From positions 1 through 15,912 of the forward strand of contig JASHPV010000006.1 in assembly GCA_030037875.1 (NCBI GenBank): 15,912 bases of DNA, in the 5' to 3' direction. A program made the position numbers and the translations under genes. Position 1 is the stretch's first letter. Every line of letters starts with the position of its first letter. Source of the DNA: Thermoplasmata archaeon (lineage in GTDB: Archaea; Thermoplasmatota; Thermoplasmata; Lutacidiplasmatales; UBA184). The notes under the pieces are model-generated. The model saw only the letters and a program-made list of their open reading frames with translations. It did not search any database and was not told the DNA's origin. Below are positions 14,164 to 15,912 of the stretch, piece by piece.

Positions 14164-14292
14164 ATCGGGGTCGAGCGCTTCCGGAGTGGTAGGGTCGGTG
14201 GAGGCGCGCCGGTCGTACTGGTGATTCACCCCCTCTCATCTCCGTCAAGCGGGACCGGGATGGCCGGCTCCGCCTTCTTCTCGCGCCGACAC

Positions 14293-14298
14293 ATTTAG
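14293..14298 (+). promoter_or_regulatory. TATA-like box for the three-helix membrane protein
   Basis: ATTTAG is centred about 26 bases upstream of GTG 14321, and no Shine-Dalgarno sequence lies between. It supports GTG 14321 as the start of a leaderless mRNA. Confidence 0.45.
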
Positions 14299-14320
14299 GA
14301 GCCGGCCGACTTGCCCCTCT

Positions 14321-14902
14321 GTGGACCCGCCCGCGTTGTCCCCAGAGGGGTCGCTTCCTCCTGCCGCGCTGGCCCCGGAGGCGCGGCGATGGCTCCACGA
14401 CAAATTCGAACGCCTCGCGGCCGAAGAAGCTCAGCTCGCCGCGGGGAGGACGTCGTACTTCGCGGCCATCGGAACGGTTCTGATCACCGCGATGGTCGTC
14501 GCGGTGGCCGACCTATCCGGGAATGCGCTCGAGCTAACGCTCTTCGTTTCGTTCCTCGCCGCCCTGGGGGTCCTCATCACGTTCGTCTGGGCCGTGCTGC
14601 TTCATCGCACAAACGACGCGCAAGCCCTCTGGCGAGAATCGAATCTCCGCCTCGAACAGCTGTCCCCGCCGATCGAGGGATCTTTCCCCGTTCCGATCAC
14701 GCTCCGATCCGGCGATTCGATAACGGTCAACCTCCTTCGCCCGTACGAATCGCACGCCGAGCGGTTCTCGAAAGTGCGGTCGATCTCGTGGATGGACCGA
14801 GTCAACCCCGAGTCCTTGACCGAGATCCTTCCCGTGACCTTCCTGATCGTGTGGTCCTCGGCCCTCGCGATCGTCTGGGGCTGGTACCTCGTGGTCCGGT
14901 AG
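14321..14902 (+). CDS. Three-helix membrane protein of unknown function
   Basis: A 193-residue protein with a Pro/Ala-rich N-terminus, an amphipathic helix (about 19-42, ARRWLHDKFERLAAEE), two close transmembrane helices (about 46-64 and 72-95), a soluble loop of about 70 residues with Arg/Glu and a beta-like patch, and a last transmembrane helix (168-190). The helix just before a first R-x-x-Y-F transmembrane segment recalls small membrane proteins such as the RipA-like or SLATT groups, but I cannot place it in one with confidence. It starts at GTG and converges with the DUF2252 gene, with 15 bases between stops. Confidence 0.65.
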   Translation: MDPPALSPEGSLPPAALAPEARRWLHDKFERLAAEEAQLAAGRTSYFAAIGTVLITAMVVAVADLSGNALELTLFVSFLAALGVLITFVWAVLLHRTNDAQALWRESNLRLEQLSPPIEGSFPVPITLRSGDSITVNLLRPYESHAERFSKVRSISWMDRVNPESLTEILPVTFLIVWSSALAIVWGWYLVVR

Positions 14903-14917
14903 GCCGACCGGTTTCTA

Positions 14918-15912
14918 CTAGACGTCGACCTGCGCGCGAACTTTGCCCTGCCGGATGGCCCGCAGAAGGGCTGCGTGGTCTCGCGTCGTCTGGTCCGCGT
15001 ACAGCTCGGCGAACGACGTGACGGCGCGGTCGAAGAGGTCCCGAGTGCCCAGGTATCCGCTGATGAACGCCGGGTCTCCGGTGCGGGCGTGGGCTCGGGC
15101 CAACGCCGCTCCGCAGAGGGCGGCGTGGCCGAAGAGGGTTTTCGGACGCAGCGTCGCGACGTCGGTGGTAAACTTCATGTCGCGGAGCTGGCGGATGTAG
15201 AAATCCCGGGATCGGAGCCGGCTCCAGCCGAGGAAGATGTCGCTCGATTCCTGGATCAGATGCTGCCCAACGACCACGCGCTCCGCGTGGTTTTCGAACC
15301 GGCTGGGGCCTGCGTAAGGCTCGAGCACCGAGGCGTTGGCCTGCTTGAGCTGGAGAAAGAGCGGGTCCTCCACGTCGCGGTCCCCCATGAGCAGGATGAC
15401 GGAACAGACGGTCCCGACGCTGCCCACCCCGACCACTTTCTGCGCCACGTCCTCGACGTGGTAGCGTTCCAACAACGTACGCCGGTCTTCGGGCAGGGTT
15501 GCCCGGTATTGGTCGAAAAATTTTCGCGACTGCTCGGAATCGGCCCGGTTCTCGTAGTGGACGATGAGAGGCGGTTCTTCCCGGATCCTGTGCCGGCCCT
15601 GGACCGTTTGCACCAGTTTCGGAAATGCGTGGAGGACCGTCCGCCGACGCGCCCGACGGATCGCTTCTGCAACGACCTTCCGCCCGGCCCGCGTTGAATG
15701 CTTCGAGATGGTCTTACGGTCGATATGGGAGTACCAGGTGTCGAGATACCGCGCGATTCCGAACTGTTCCATGTCGCGGCGGTAGGCCCACAGGGCGGTT
15801 CGAGCCGCCCTCTGGCTTACGTTACGGGAGAACCGATTGTATCGGCCGACAAGAATGAGGCTCGTCGCCAGCCGTTTGACGTCCCACTCCCAAGGGCCGG
15901 GAAGGGTCTCGT
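14918..15912 (-). CDS. DUF2252 family protein (5' end outside the window)
   Basis: The C-terminal 330 residues of a DUF2252 protein. The visible part starts with ETLPGPWEWDVKRLATS, the family's well-known motif, continues with VVGVGSVGT and LQLKQANASVLEP, and ends with the SGYLG and FAELYADQT-x2-DH motifs. The frame is open to the window edge, so the N-terminal part of about 100 residues (with the usual FDET start of the motif) lies beyond 15912. DUF2252 proteins are thought to be distant kinase/phosphotransferase-fold relatives, but no activity is established to my knowledge. ATG 15772 is internal and is not the true start. Confidence 0.85.
   Translation of the reverse strand, partial: ETLPGPWEWDVKRLATSLILVGRYNRFSRNVSQRAARTALWAYRRDMEQFGIARYLDTWYSHIDRKTISKHSTRAGRKVVAEAIRRARRRTVLHAFPKLVQTVQGRHRIREEPPLIVHYENRADSEQSRKFFDQYRATLPEDRRTLLERYHVEDVAQKVVGVGSVGTVCSVILLMGDRDVEDPLFLQLKQANASVLEPYAGPSRFENHAERVVVGQHLIQESSDIFLGWSRLRSRDFYIRQLRDMKFTTDVATLRPKTLFGHAALCGAALARAHARTGDPAFISGYLGTRDLFDRAVTSFAELYADQTTRDHAALLRAIRQGKVRAQVDV

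Noticed and set aside
13372..14229. 285-codon minus-strand open frame, His/Asp/Glu-rich
   Set aside because: Antisense to the VIT1/CCC1 transporter gene; its composition mirrors the codons of a membrane protein read backwards.
15783..15806. Perfect 7-bp hairpin AGGGCGG/CCGCCCT resembling a tRNA T-arm (GGTTCGAGCC)
   Set aside because: It lies inside the DUF2252 coding frame; no acceptor, D or anticodon arms fit around it.

Overview
The window is GC-rich, gene-dense and most likely archaeal, probably from a high-GC lineage of Thermoplasmatota. Three things point there. A small Cys-rich protein at 2484-2789 matches the Ta0938 family, known from Thermoplasma. The single-stranded-DNA-binding protein at 5425-5712 is a one-OB-fold archaeal/RPA-type protein, not a bacterial SSB. 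Many start codons have a T/A-rich box centred about 26-30 bases upstream and no Shine-Dalgarno sequence, as expected for archaeal leaderless transcripts. No tRNA, rRNA, insertion sequence or CRISPR array was seen.

Left part (1-6603), mostly ordinary metabolism: a class III PLP-dependent aminotransferase; a six-helix membrane protein of unknown family; a minus-strand cassette of three Cys/His-containing proteins (a 71-residue protein, a heme-oxygenase-like putative di-metal oxidase with an N-terminal zinc-finger-like motif, and the Ta0938-family protein); a citrate synthase; the OB-fold SSB; an SRPBCC lipid/ligand-binding-fold protein; and a small single-pass membrane protein. A 542-base stretch without a convincing gene (6604-7145) follows. 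It carries the most AT-rich promoter-like block of the window, directly followed by a perfect 12-base palindrome.

Centre (7146-12574), the most unusual region: a membrane-anchored flotillin/SPFH-like protein, an intact Ras-like P-loop GTPase, a protein resembling the N-terminal domain of GTPase-associated protein 1 (GAP1), and a second GTPase-like paralogue. In the second paralogue the catalytic P-loop lysine is leucine and the DxxG motif is lost, so it looks like a pseudo-GTPase. All four lie on the plus strand, the first three tightly packed. This matches the core of the predicted double-GTPase (DO-GTPase) conflict systems known from comparative genomics, here with an SPFH scaffold in front. 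A 534-residue protein of unknown family, with two disordered linkers, converges on it with a five-base gap and may be a further component.

Right part (12728-15912): a dodecin flavin-storage protein, a methionine sulfoxide reductase B, a VIT1/CCC1-family iron/manganese transporter, a three-helix membrane protein of unknown family, and a DUF2252 protein whose N-terminus lies beyond the window. The first three suggest flavin, oxidative-stress and metal handling, but each seems to have its own promoter.
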